Assembly (NCBI GenBank): GCA_964520785.1
Contig: CAZFQG010000046.1
Span: 1-34,923, forward strand
Length of the DNA stretch: 34,923 nt
Direction: 5' to 3'
Source of the DNA: CAZFQG01 sp964520785
Lineage (GTDB): Bacteria; Planctomycetota; Planctomycetia; Pirellulales; Thermoguttaceae
Shown here: piece by piece, positions 1 to 8,417 of the stretch
How the letters are laid out: the number at the start of each line of letters is the position of its first letter
How positions within the stretch are numbered: the stretch's first letter is position 1
The notes under the pieces: generated by a model
Databases searched by the model: none
Told to the model about the DNA's origin: nothing
The model's input: the letters and a program-made list of their open reading frames with translations, nothing else
Translations under genes and position numbers: made by a program

Positions 1-2
1 CG

Positions 3-1814
3 GCCGAAGGAGGGAGCGACGCGGCCAACCTGCTCAAGCCGGCCCTGGCACGTGGCGATCTCCGCTGTATCGGCGCAACGACGCTGGACGAATACCGCAA
101 GCACGTCGAAAAGGACGCCGCCCTTGAGCGCCGCTTCCAGCCGGTTTACGTGGGCGAGCCGACCGTCGAGGACACGATTGCCATTCTCCGCGGCCTGAAA
201 ATGCGCTACGAGGCGCACCACAAGGTGAAAATCCGCGATTCGGCCCTCGTCGCGGCGGCGAACCTCTCGCACCGATACATCGCCGACCGCTTCCTCCCGG
301 ACAAGGCGATCGACCTGATGGACGAGGCGACCAGCCGCGTCGCGATGGAACTTCAGAGCGTCCCGGCGGAGATTGACCAAGTCCAGCGGCGGCTGGTCCA
401 ACTGGAACTGGCCGCGCGGCAATTGGCCGAAGAAACGGACGAACAGGCGAAGGCCCAACTGGCCGACGTCGAGGAGGAGATGCGGGAAGTCAAGCGAAAG
501 TTGGCCGGCCTGCGAGAGCAGTGGGAGGCCGAGAAACTGGGACTGGGTGACGTCCAGCAGGTCCGCGATCAACTGGCCAAGGCCCAACTCGAATTCACCC
601 AGCTCGAGGCGACGATCAAGGAGAAACAGTCCGCCGGTGAAATGGTTACGGAGGCCGACTACCAGCGGCTGTTCGAACTGGACAACCAGCAAAGACAGCT
701 CAACCAGAAGCTCGAGGCCGAGGAATCCGAACGGCCCGAGGAACCCTCCGGCGAATCGCGGCGGTTGTTGCGCCAAGAGGTCGGCCCGGAGGAAATCGCC
801 GAGGTCGTCTCCGCCTGGACCGGCATCCCCATCACGCGGATGATGGAGACGGAACGCGCGAAGCTCCTCGTCATGGAAGAACGAATTCACCAGCGGGTCG
901 TCGGCCAGGACGAGGCGGTCGAGGCCGTTTCGAACGCCGTCCGTCGCAGCCGTAGCGGCCTGCAAGACCCCAACCGGCCCATCGGCTCGTTCATCTTTCT
1001 CGGCCCCACCGGCGTCGGCAAGACCGAGCTCTGCAAGGCCTTGGCCGAGGTGATGTTCGACGACGAGCACGCCGTCATCCGCCTCGACATGAGCGAATTC
1101 ATGGAGAAGCACACCGTCAGTCGTCTGATCGGCGCCCCTCCCGGCTATGTCGGCTACGAGGAGGGGGGCCGCCTGACCGAAGCCGTCCGCCGCCGTCCCT
1201 ACAGCGTGATCCTGCTCGACGAGATCGAGAAAGCGCACCGTGATGTCTTCAACATCCTGTTGCAGGTCCTTGACGACGGGCGATTAAGCGACAACCAGGG
1301 GCATACGGTCGATTTTACGAACACCATCGTCGTCATGACCTCGAACATCGGCGGCCAGTTGATCCAACAGATTCGCTCCGAGGGGGGCTCCGACGAAGAG
1401 ATGCGCGATGCCGTCATGGAGGCCCTGCAAAGCCGCTTTTTGCCGGAATTCCTCAACCGCATCGACGAGACGATCGTCTTCAAGCCCCTCTCGCGCGAGC
1501 AGATCGGCCGCATCGCCGAATTGCAGATCGAGCGGCTGCGGAAACAATTGGCCGAGAAGCAGATCGACCTGGAAGTCACCGAGGCCGCCGTCCGCGCCGT
1601 CGCCGTGCAAGGTTACGACGACCACTACGGCGCACGCCCCTTGAAACGGATCATCCAGCAGAAGATACAGAACCCACTCGCCCTGGAACTATTGAAACGA
1701 GACGCGCCGGAAGGAACCCGCGTCGCCGTCGACTTCACCGGCGAGCGGTTTACGTTCGAGCGGCTGCCGAGTTCGGTGAACGAACCCGGCGGCGAACTGG
1801 CGGGTACCGTTTGA
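3..1814 (+). CDS. clpB: ATP-dependent disaggregase ClpB (5' truncated by window edge)
   Basis: The last 603 or so residues of ClpB, the Hsp100 AAA+ hexamer that threads aggregated proteins through its pore in the cytoplasm with DnaK. The reading frame is open from base 3, so the gene starts outside the window. Seen in order: the end of the first ATPase domain (sensor segment CIGATTLDEYRK and the arginine-finger region ALERRFQPV), a charged Leu/Gln/Glu-rich coiled coil at about bases 360-740 that matches the ClpB middle domain, and the second ATPase domain with Walker A GPTGVGKTEL (about base 1005) and Walker B VILLDEIEKAH (about 1207). The C-terminal domain with YGARPLKRIIQ follows. The long middle domain separates ClpB from ClpA and ClpX. 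The frame is intact to TGA at 1812. Identification is very secure. Confidence 0.97.
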   Translation, partial: AEGGSDAANLLKPALARGDLRCIGATTLDEYRKHVEKDAALERRFQPVYVGEPTVEDTIAILRGLKMRYEAHHKVKIRDSALVAAANLSHRYIADRFLPDKAIDLMDEATSRVAMELQSVPAEIDQVQRRLVQLELAARQLAEETDEQAKAQLADVEEEMREVKRKLAGLREQWEAEKLGLGDVQQVRDQLAKAQLEFTQLEATIKEKQSAGEMVTEADYQRLFELDNQQRQLNQKLEAEESERPEEPSGESRRLLRQEVGPEEIAEVVSAWTGIPITRMMETERAKLLVMEERIHQRVVGQDEAVEAVSNAVRRSRSGLQDPNRPIGSFIFLGPTGVGKTELCKALAEVMFDDEHAVIRLDMSEFMEKHTVSRLIGAPPGYVGYEEGGRLTEAVRRRPYSVILLDEIEKAHRDVFNILLQVLDDGRLSDNQGHTVDFTNTIVVMTSNIGGQLIQQIRSEGGSDEEMRDAVMEALQSRFLPEFLNRIDETIVFKPLSREQIGRIAELQIERLRKQLAEKQIDLEVTEAAVRAVAVQGYDDHYGARPLKRIIQQKIQNPLALELLKRDAPEGTRVAVDFTGERFTFERLPSSVNEPGGELAGTV

Positions 1815-1839
1815 CGCGATGCATTTTGACGCGATGCAC
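1810..1839. repeat. Two tandem copies of a 15-bp unit over the clpB stop codon
   Basis: Bases 1810-1824 and 1825-1839 match at 14 of 15 positions (unit TTTGACGCGATGCA plus one base). The first copy contains the clpB TGA stop. The second copy therefore repeats the stop context just downstream. This looks like a small slippage duplication. Confidence 0.8.
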
Positions 1840-2128
1840 TGCGCGACCCCCGACACCGGACCTCGCGCGACAATTGTCGCATCGGTGGAAATGACGCTGA
1901 AGGTGACCCAATATCGGTTTTCCGCTCCGATAGAGGCGCAAGTGAATCCCCAGTTCCATGAACGTTTTGAATGCTTGTCATGCAACCTCCATGCCGGCAT
2001 GGTCAAACTCCATTCCGTGAGGAGCCACGGCTTTCCTCCAAAGAATGACCCGCCTGACGTCATTACGGGAAAGACACCAGGCGGTCCGGTCGCGAACGAC
2101 CGGATGGGCAATACCCGTGTCCGCTCAC
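1840..2128. other. Noncoding gap between converging clpB and SWIM gene
   Basis: No convincing gene on either strand. Open frames here are short and lack family features. The only clear structure is the hairpin at 2085-2104, listed separately. Confidence 0.6.
2085..2104 (-). terminator. Hairpin downstream of the SNF2-SWIM pair, possible terminator
   Basis: A perfect 8-bp stem (TCCGGTCG with CGACCGGA) closes a CGAA loop, 24 bases past the stop of the minus-strand SWIM gene. No T-run follows on either strand, so it may be an RNA 3'-end hairpin or a weak terminator of either converging gene. Confidence 0.4.
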
Positions 2129-3277
2129 TTAAGCGATCGCCTTCCTTAAGGCTTTTCTCGTCTTTGGCATGAGGCGCAGCTCCTCGTCGGCTTTGGTTTC
2201 CCAGTTCTTCACCGACATGGGGGACACGCCGAGAAACCGGGCGAAGGCGGTCTGGTTCATGCCGCGGCTTTCGCGCAGTGCCCTGATTTCGTTGCCGGTC
2301 TTCGGGAGTTCCACCGGGAATGCCAGCACCTTGGTCGTCCGCTTTGCCGTCTTCTTCCGCCTGGCTACCGGCTTGGCTACCGGCACGGCAGGAGAAGCCG
2401 CCGCCGGCTTCGCCTGCTTGGCGGTTCGTTTTCGAGCCGCCACGGCGGCCTTCGTGGACGTTTCTTCCGCCACTGTCTGCCTGGCGGTCCTCCCCTTGGT
2501 GCTCTTTCGGCCGGAAACCGGCTCCTTCGCGGCCGGCTTTTTCGAGCGCTTCTTTTCCGACGGCGTCTCGGGAATCACGTCCACGCCGAAGACGTCGGCG
2601 AGTTCGTCCCCTTTCAACCTGCGGCCGCCCCCCTTTCCGGACGTCACCCGGGAAAGATCGGCTCCGGCGGTGATCAACTCCTGGTGGTCGACGCCCCGGA
2701 GCAGGAAGAGTAGTTCCGGCGACTCATCCAGCCTCGCCCCGACGCCGTACAGGCTGGCGGCGACGTGCTTGCACATGACGGCCCAGTCGGGGCACGAGCA
2801 GGCCATCTTGATTTCCTTGGGAAGGGGAAACAACCCGTTCTTCCGGTCGATCACGACGTCCATGATGCCACTGGAGATTTTGCCCTGGAGCAACTCCAGG
2901 AGCGAGCCGATCTTCCCCCGGCACCGGGACTGGATTCGCTGCCAGGTATCCTTGGCCAGTTTCTCGATGCGAATGCGGACCTTGTACATCTCGTACCCGG
3001 CGACCATGGCCGAGATCTCCCCCGGCTTGATCTCCAGGTGGCAGACGGATCCGTTTCGCACGTAGGTCCGGCCCCGCGGCAGACGGTTCTCGAAATCGCT
3101 GAACGATTCGAGGTGATCGCACCACGCCTTGCCCCAAAATGTCGTGGCGATCTTCCGACCCTCGATGTGGACCGGCTTGACTTCGAGCCCCTTCGTGACG
3201 AGTTTCTTCACCTCCCGAGTCGCGTTGGCTCTCCTCTTCGCGACCGGTACGTATGGTCTCCATCCATAATAATGCAT
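2129..3277 (-). CDS. SWIM zinc-finger protein with C-terminal helix-turn-helix
   Basis: A 382-residue partner of the adjacent SNF2 helicase. The SWIM motif CxC-x6-CxH is present as CSCPDWAVMCKH (C160, C162, C169, H171). SWIM domains bind zinc and mediate DNA or protein contacts. Residues 1-155 resemble the usual N-terminal part of bacterial SWIM proteins next to SNF2 genes, as in B. subtilis YwqB beside YwqA. Residues 240-318 are a Lys/Arg/Ala/Pro-rich linker that looks disordered and could bind nucleic acid. Residues 328-382 form a second module, an XRE-like helix-turn-helix (EIRALRESRGMNQTAFARFL, then VSPMSVKNWE), which I do not expect in this family. AGGAGG lies 8 bases before the ATG. The gene starts 17 bp after the helicase stop, so the two are probably co-transcribed. 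The exact role is unknown, probably DNA repair or chromatin-like remodelling. Confidence 0.88.
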   Translation of the reverse strand: MHYYGWRPYVPVAKRRANATREVKKLVTKGLEVKPVHIEGRKIATTFWGKAWCDHLESFSDFENRLPRGRTYVRNGSVCHLEIKPGEISAMVAGYEMYKVRIRIEKLAKDTWQRIQSRCRGKIGSLLELLQGKISSGIMDVVIDRKNGLFPLPKEIKMACSCPDWAVMCKHVAASLYGVGARLDESPELLFLLRGVDHQELITAGADLSRVTSGKGGGRRLKGDELADVFGVDVIPETPSEKKRSKKPAAKEPVSGRKSTKGRTARQTVAEETSTKAAVAARKRTAKQAKPAAASPAVPVAKPVARRKKTAKRTTKVLAFPVELPKTGNEIRALRESRGMNQTAFARFLGVSPMSVKNWETKADEELRLMPKTRKALRKAIA

Positions 3278-3294
3278 GACCCGTTCCTCCTGGC

Positions 3295-5994
3295 TTATGT
3301 TTCACGGACCGCCGCGCGGTCCACGTCCAAAGACACGAATGACAACAATTCCTCGTCGCTCATTTCGGTGAGCAGTTTTTCCGCGCCCCCTTCCAGCAAT
3401 TGCTCGGCCAAGGCCGTTTTTTCTTCGATGATCTTGTCGATCTGTTCCTCTACCGTTCCCTGGCAGACGAACTTGTGGACCAGCACGTTCCGGGTCTGGC
3501 CGATGCGGAACGCGCGGTCCGTCGCCTGATTCTCCACCGCCGGATTCCACCACCGGTCGAAATGGATGACGTGCGAGGCGGCCGTCAGATTGAGGCCGGT
3601 TCCCCCCGCCTTGAGCGAAAGCACGAAAAACGGCGGCCCGTCGTCGCGGTTAAACGCCTCGACGAGCGACCGCCGACTCTTTACCGGCGTCCCCCCGTGC
3701 AGAATGAGTCCTTCGCGCCCGAAAACGCCGAAGAGATACTCCGCCAAAGGGCCGGTCATCTCGCGGAACTGGGTGAAAACAAGCGCCTTCTCCTGCCGCG
3801 AGGCGATCTCCTCGCAGATTTCCGCCAGGCGCGAAAACTTCCCGCTCTCTTTCGGATCGTACCGGCCGTCCCCCAGGAACTGGCTCGGGTGATTGCAGAT
3901 TTGTTTGAAACGCATCAAGAACGCCAAGACCAGCCCTCGGCGCTGGATTCCGTCGAGGCGCTTGATCGCCTCGCCCAACTCGCGGACCGACTGCTCGTAA
4001 ACGGCCGCCTGCCGTTTCGTCAGCCCGCAGTAGGCGCGGACTTCGGTCTTGTCCGGCAGATCGGCGATGACCGACTTATCGGTCTTCAGACGCCGCAGGA
4101 TGTACGGCCTCACCAGGTTCCTTAGAGGCGCGTACTGGGCCGTCTCCCGCCGCTGGAGCGATTTGACGAACTCCTTGAACTTCGCCGCCGAGCCCAACAG
4201 CCCGGGACAGAGAAAGTCGAACAGCGACCACAAATCGGACAGGCGGTTTTCCACCGGCGTTCCGGTCAGGGCGATCCGCGAGCGGCCCTTGAGCCGCTTC
4301 ACCGTCTTCGTCTGCTTCGCGCCCGGGTTCTTGATCGCCTGGGCCTCGTCCAGAACGACGTGATTCCACTCCACGTCCAACAGCCATGCCTGCCGCGCGA
4401 GCATGGCGTAGGTCGTTAGGACCACGTCCGCGCCGGCCAGCGCCTCGCCGGGGCGTGCCGCCATCTCGGCAAGCTGCTCCTTCGGGGTCTCCGAGGGATG
4501 GACGTACACGGCAGAGAGCTTCGGGGCGAACCGCGCGATCTCGGCCTTCCAGTTGGACAAAAGCGACGCCGGAAGTACCAGCAGTGAAGGCCGCCGCGGC
4601 TTTTTGCCCTCCCCCGTGAGCAAGGCCAGTACTTGGATTGTCTTCCCCAGTCCCATATCGTCCGCGAGGCATGCGCCGACCCCCAATTCCGATAGAAACG
4701 ACAGCCATCCGGCTCCCACCTCCTGATAGGGACGCAACGCGGCTCGGAGGTTCTTCCCCGGTTTCGCTCGCGCGAGCGTTTCCGGATCGCGGAGTCCTTC
4801 CAGACGCGCCTTCAGCCAGCCTCCCGGTTGAACGAACGCCCATTCCGCCGCATCCGCCGCGTTTTCGTCACCCGACAAATCGGCCGAAGCGCCCGCCAGC
4901 AGCCGCATTCCCTCGATAAACGAGATTTCTCCGTCTTGGGCCAACCCCTGAATGGACTTCCAATGCGCGAGCGCCTCGTTCAGCTTCTCGCGGTCCACCT
5001 CCACCCAGCGCCCTTTCAGGAAGACCAGCCCGTCCGTCCCCTCCGTGAGCTTCCGCCATTCGGCATCGGAAAGGGGCTCATCCTCCAAGGCAAGCCGCAC
5101 GTCGAAACTCAACAGCGAATCCATTCCCAGCCGCCCCTTCGACTCCTCCCCCACCGTCACCGAAACCCTCGGCCGCGGCCGCTTCCGCCACCAGTCAGGC
5201 AGACGCATTAGCACGCCCGACTCATCCAGCATGGGCGCGTCCTTCAACAGACGGTAGGCCTCCTCCGGCGTCCAGGCCTGGGGATGGAATACCTCGCCCG
5301 AATCAACCAGTTCTCGCACGAAATCGCTTCTCTTGGCCGCCTCGTTCACCGGCGTCAGCAACTTGACGAGCACCGGCTTGTTCTTGGCGCCGGCATACTC
5401 TTCGAGGGCACGGCCCAAGGGGAGGTACTGGGCCCGGTCCCCCTTCGAAAGACTTGGCGTGTAGGTCGCCATGAAGGCGAACGGGTAGTCGGGATTGCGC
5501 TTGTTCTCCGCCAGATGGAAACAGACGCGGCCGACCTGATGCCACTGGGGCGCGTGCTCGGACAGAAAAGCAACCAAGCCCCCCTTCGTCCGCGCGATCG
5601 ACCGCCGGGTCCATTCATCGAGATGCCGCCACAACCCCTGCAGGACCTCCGCACAAACGTATTCGGCCCCCTGCATTGGCGGTACACTTAAAATGAAGGT
5701 GCCGATCTCCCCCTGTTCTGGTGGTTCTAGGGCCACGAGTTGCCCATTCACCCCGGGCGGTACGTGACACAGCCGCGCCAGATAAAGACGGGCGAAATCA
5801 CGGAAGTAGGCAACGGATGGCGTCAAGAGGGCGTCGGGCCTTTGTGCCGCCAGCGCGAACAGTCCCTCGCCGACGTCACTGGAGAATGCCTCCGCGACCC
5901 GGCGCGTCCAGGCCGTACCGTTTCCATCCGACTCGCCTTCGGAGGGAATCGGCAGAATCCTTCCGCTGGGGGTTAGCGCCAGTTCCGTCGGCAT
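3295..5994 (-). CDS. SNF2-family DEAD/DEAH-box helicase
   Basis: An 899-residue superfamily 2 ATPase of the bacterial SNF2/Rad54 type, which translocates on double-stranded DNA rather than unwinding it. Residues 1 to about 415 are the bacterial SNF2-associated N-terminal region. The motor follows: Walker A DDMGLGKT (445-452), DEAQ box (549-552), motif III LTGTPVENRL, and the C-terminal lobe with VFTQF, LHGGTP and the motif V/VI block from SLKAGGTGLNLT to QATDRAFRIGQ. All motifs are intact. The size agrees with YwqA-like helicases. It is the first gene of a two-gene unit with the downstream SWIM protein, a recurrent bacterial pairing. Only a weak GGAAG precedes the ATG, so the start is less certain than the family. 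The cellular role is unproven. Confidence 0.95.
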   Translation of the reverse strand: MPTELALTPSGRILPIPSEGESDGNGTAWTRRVAEAFSSDVGEGLFALAAQRPDALLTPSVAYFRDFARLYLARLCHVPPGVNGQLVALEPPEQGEIGTFILSVPPMQGAEYVCAEVLQGLWRHLDEWTRRSIARTKGGLVAFLSEHAPQWHQVGRVCFHLAENKRNPDYPFAFMATYTPSLSKGDRAQYLPLGRALEEYAGAKNKPVLVKLLTPVNEAAKRSDFVRELVDSGEVFHPQAWTPEEAYRLLKDAPMLDESGVLMRLPDWWRKRPRPRVSVTVGEESKGRLGMDSLLSFDVRLALEDEPLSDAEWRKLTEGTDGLVFLKGRWVEVDREKLNEALAHWKSIQGLAQDGEISFIEGMRLLAGASADLSGDENAADAAEWAFVQPGGWLKARLEGLRDPETLARAKPGKNLRAALRPYQEVGAGWLSFLSELGVGACLADDMGLGKTIQVLALLTGEGKKPRRPSLLVLPASLLSNWKAEIARFAPKLSAVYVHPSETPKEQLAEMAARPGEALAGADVVLTTYAMLARQAWLLDVEWNHVVLDEAQAIKNPGAKQTKTVKRLKGRSRIALTGTPVENRLSDLWSLFDFLCPGLLGSAAKFKEFVKSLQRRETAQYAPLRNLVRPYILRRLKTDKSVIADLPDKTEVRAYCGLTKRQAAVYEQSVRELGEAIKRLDGIQRRGLVLAFLMRFKQICNHPSQFLGDGRYDPKESGKFSRLAEICEEIASRQEKALVFTQFREMTGPLAEYLFGVFGREGLILHGGTPVKSRRSLVEAFNRDDGPPFFVLSLKAGGTGLNLTAASHVIHFDRWWNPAVENQATDRAFRIGQTRNVLVHKFVCQGTVEEQIDKIIEEKTALAEQLLEGGAEKLLTEMSDEELLSFVSLDVDRAAVRET

Positions 5995-6069
5995 CGCTTC
6001 CGTTCTACGCCATATACTCTCGTGGTTCCTTCTTCCCGCTCCGTAAGAGCGTCATGAATTGAGTATTAG

Positions 6070-6122
6070 AACCGATTTTCTCGGTTGCGCCAACGTGAAT
6101 CGCGCGGTTCGTTTCGCGAAAC
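6070..6122. other. Two short inverted repeats between flavodoxin and SNF2 genes
   Basis: AACCGA (6070-6075) pairs with TCGGTT (6081-6086) around a TTTTC loop, and GTTTCGCGAAAC (6111-6122) is a perfect 12-bp palindrome. They lie downstream of the minus-strand flavodoxin stop and upstream of the SNF2 start. They could be a weak terminator and an operator; no T-run supports the first. Confidence 0.35.
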
Positions 6123-6144
6123 TTCCATGCCGACCGCGGCGGCT

Positions 6145-6720
6145 TTATCCGTTGAGCTTTTCCAACAAGAACGCCATCGACTCCCCCAGGTCCGTCATGT
6201 TTGCCATTCCCTCGCCATCATGGCGGACCTCGCCGATGTTCAGGCCGTATGCCATGTTCCAATAGGTGGAGCCGACAAGAAACATCTGGTTGATCTGGAA
6301 GAAGTGGTTGATGGTGTCGAAGGCGTGCGTGGCCCCGCCGCGACGGACGGCGACCACCGCCGCGCCAACCTTGTGCTTATACATCCGGCCGTTGGCGATC
6401 GCGACGAAGCCCGCCCGGTCGATCAGCCCCTTCATCTCCGCCGTGACGTCCGCGAAGTAGGTCGGCGTCCCCAAGATCATGCCGTCCGCCTCGCTCATCT
6501 TCTGGATGATCTCGTTGACCGGGTCGTTCGTGATGACGCAAGCCCGGTTCTTCATTTCCATGCACTTGCCGCATGCCGTGCAGCCGCGGACGGGCCTGCC
6601 GCCAATCTGGACGAACTCCGTCCGAATTCCCGCCGCCTCGAGCGGTTCAAATGCCTTGCGGATAAGGATTTCCGTATTCCCGCCCTTGCGCGGGCTTCCA
6701 TTGACTCCGAGGACCTTCAT
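6145..6720 (-). CDS. Isf-like flavodoxin / NADPH-dependent FMN reductase family protein
   Basis: A 191-residue cytoplasmic flavoprotein of the flavodoxin-like fold that probably carries out FMN-dependent electron transfer. The phosphate-binding start MKVLGVNGSPRKGGNTE is typical. A CX2CX2C-X7-C cluster (GCTACGKC, then AC), about residues 49-63, is the pattern of iron-sulfur flavoproteins and related reductases and may hold a 4Fe-4S cluster. The later segment LGTPTYFADVTAEMKGLIDR is characteristic. A longer open frame reaches 6900, but I chose the ATG at 6720 because the family starts there and GGGAG sits about 7 bases upstream. It stands alone, oriented like SNF2 but separated by 150 bp. Electron donor and acceptor are unknown. 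Confidence 0.88.
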   Translation of the reverse strand: MKVLGVNGSPRKGGNTEILIRKAFEPLEAAGIRTEFVQIGGRPVRGCTACGKCMEMKNRACVITNDPVNEIIQKMSEADGMILGTPTYFADVTAEMKGLIDRAGFVAIANGRMYKHKVGAAVVAVRRGGATHAFDTINHFFQINQMFLVGSTYWNMAYGLNIGEVRHDGEGMANMTDLGESMAFLLEKLNG

Positions 6721-6973
6721 GCAGATGCTCCCTTGGGGGTGAGGGTTCGATTCTTGCGTTCCTTGGTACCGGTGTCGACCATTATTCCGATTTGGCCCGT
6801 TACGACAAGCCCTCGCGAGGGGGGCGGATACTACAGGCGACGATTGATGGCGGAATACGCTTCGGCCACGAGGGGAATCGCATGTTCGCGGGCACTCCAA
6901 ACGCCGCAGTTTGATCCTGAAAGCCCTGCACGGCTTGATAGAACCTCGATACGTTTCTCTTGCGCCGCAAGGG

Positions 6974-8131
6974 TCAAACGAGTACCCGCACCCACCGGGT
7001 GTGCGTCACGCCTTCGGAAGTACACCAGAAATAGGCCAGCAAAGTCCCGTCATCAAGCAGAACCGCCGAGGGTTTGCCGAAGCCGATCTGCAGGTGCTGG
7101 GCCAGAAAGCTCTCTTCGTCCGCTTTTCCGAGTGAGGCCTCGGCATGGGCGTCGAAGACCACGAGTTCGTTCTCGATATCAAAGTGGGACAAATCGCGGC
7201 CTACGGCGATTCGGACCCCTTGCGGCTCGTGGCGGTAATTGTAGATCGCCGCGATGCGCCCGTCCGGTAGCGCGACCGGAGAACAGACTTGCCCGCGGAT
7301 ATTCGTGGGCTTGGGCTCGGACCAGGTCCGTCCTTCATCCTCGGAGATGACCCAATGCACCGGCAGGTCGTCGCTGGTTCCGTTGACGTGGGTCCAAAGC
7401 ATGGTGTAAATCCGCCCGTCCGGGAGGATCGCGTTCATTTGGTCCCACCAGAAGAGGCGGCCCGTGGGGTCGTCCGCCACGATGACCAGTTCGTCCCAGG
7501 TTTTCCCCTGATCCGACGAGAAGACGGCCAGAGCCTTCTGGTCGACGGGGGCGTCTGAACCCCTCGGTCGAAAGGTCTCCATCGGGTACATCCACCGGCT
7601 CGGTGATATCCGCAGAAGGCGCGCTCCGGCCCCATTCCAGGTGTATCGCTCCGGAGGCAGGTTCACCGGCACGATCTGGGGCGCGGACCACGTCCGCCCT
7701 TGGTCTTCCGACCAGTAAAGGAGGGCTTCGCCTCTGGCAGCCGATTCTTCTTCCGGGTCGAAGAGCTCCGTCGTTCCCACCTCAAAGCGGGTGGCTCGCA
7801 TCACGAGCCGGCCGTCCGGCAATTCATCCAGATCGGGCACACGATAGAACCACTGGTCGTCGACCGTCCCGCCTGGTAAGAGGCCCCGGCTGTCCCATTC
7901 CCGGCCGTCGCGGCTGACGAGGGTTTCGATTGAATGGTCGCAAGAACCGATCGTGGTACCCACGTCCTGCGCGGCGACGAACGTGCCGTCCGAGAGCTGC
8001 CTCAGCGACGGGCAGAAGGCTCCGCGGCCCTTCTTTGACGACAAGACGCCTTGTTCAGTGATTTCCAATACGTTTTCTCCTTGTGGTAAAGGCTTCACGG
8101 CGCCCTCGCGCGCGACCTGCAACCTTATCAT
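6974..8131 (-). CDS. BNR/Asp-box sialidase-fold exo-enzyme, apparently cytoplasmic
   Basis: A 385-residue six-bladed propeller protein of the sialidase superfamily. Three Asp boxes (S-x-D-x-G-x-T-W) are seen as SEDQGRTW, SSDQGKTW and SEDEGRTW, with other blades marked by LPDGR turns. The frame is open to 8221, but the ATG at 8131 has AAAGGAG exactly 6 bases upstream, and the residues before it look like leader noise. With this start no signal peptide is visible, unlike the two other BNR proteins in the block, so it may act inside the cell on imported oligosaccharide. It is divergent from the GntR-type regulator and so is a likely target. I cannot identify the sialidase Arg triad by eye, so call it a BNR glycoside-active protein rather than a proven sialidase. 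Confidence 0.85.
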   Translation of the reverse strand: MIRLQVAREGAVKPLPQGENVLEITEQGVLSSKKGRGAFCPSLRQLSDGTFVAAQDVGTTIGSCDHSIETLVSRDGREWDSRGLLPGGTVDDQWFYRVPDLDELPDGRLVMRATRFEVGTTELFDPEEESAARGEALLYWSEDQGRTWSAPQIVPVNLPPERYTWNGAGARLLRISPSRWMYPMETFRPRGSDAPVDQKALAVFSSDQGKTWDELVIVADDPTGRLFWWDQMNAILPDGRIYTMLWTHVNGTSDDLPVHWVISEDEGRTWSEPKPTNIRGQVCSPVALPDGRIAAIYNYRHEPQGVRIAVGRDLSHFDIENELVVFDAHAEASLGKADEESFLAQHLQIGFGKPSAVLLDDGTLLAYFWCTSEGVTHTRWVRVLV

Positions 8132-8261
8132 AAACGGCTCCTTTGTACCAGTGTGCCAGGCTTGTTCTCGGGAATACCAGTCTAGAGAGGGATAGAGAAT
8201 ACCCCAATAATGGTCTATCATACATTAGGCGTTTTTTTTGGGCCGATTTTGCGGATTCTGC

Positions 8262-8289
8262 TTGCATTGATTGTTCATGACGTTATAAT
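8262..8289 (+). promoter_or_regulatory. Sigma70-like promoter for the GntR-type regulator
   Basis: TTGCAT (8262-8267), a 16-bp spacer, then a perfect TATAAT (8284-8289), pointing to the regulator in the divergent intergenic region. Transcription would start near 8296, just before the inverted repeat at 8302. Confidence 0.65.
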
Positions 8290-8301
8290 AGCCGTTATGT
8301 T

Positions 8302-8326
8302 CGAACTTGAGAATACGCCAAGTTCG
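8302..8326. promoter_or_regulatory. Candidate operator: perfect inverted repeat
   Basis: CGAACTTG (8302-8309), a 9-bp spacer, and CAAGTTCG (8319-8326). All 8 bases pair. It lies 12 bp past the -10 box of the regulator promoter and before its start codon. This position suits autorepression by roadblock by the GntR-type dimer. Binding is inferred, not shown. Confidence 0.6.
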
Positions 8327-8417
8327 CTTTTTGAAACAAATAACCACTTTCCATGTTCGTTTCAGGAGACCGCCCCTGACGGACATGGTGGCGACGAGAC
8401 GTTTGCTCGGATGCGTT

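Noticed and set aside
6085..7350. A 421-codon plus-strand frame
   Set aside because: Spans the antisense of the flavodoxin and BNR genes; both have strong motifs and ribosome sites on the minus strand.
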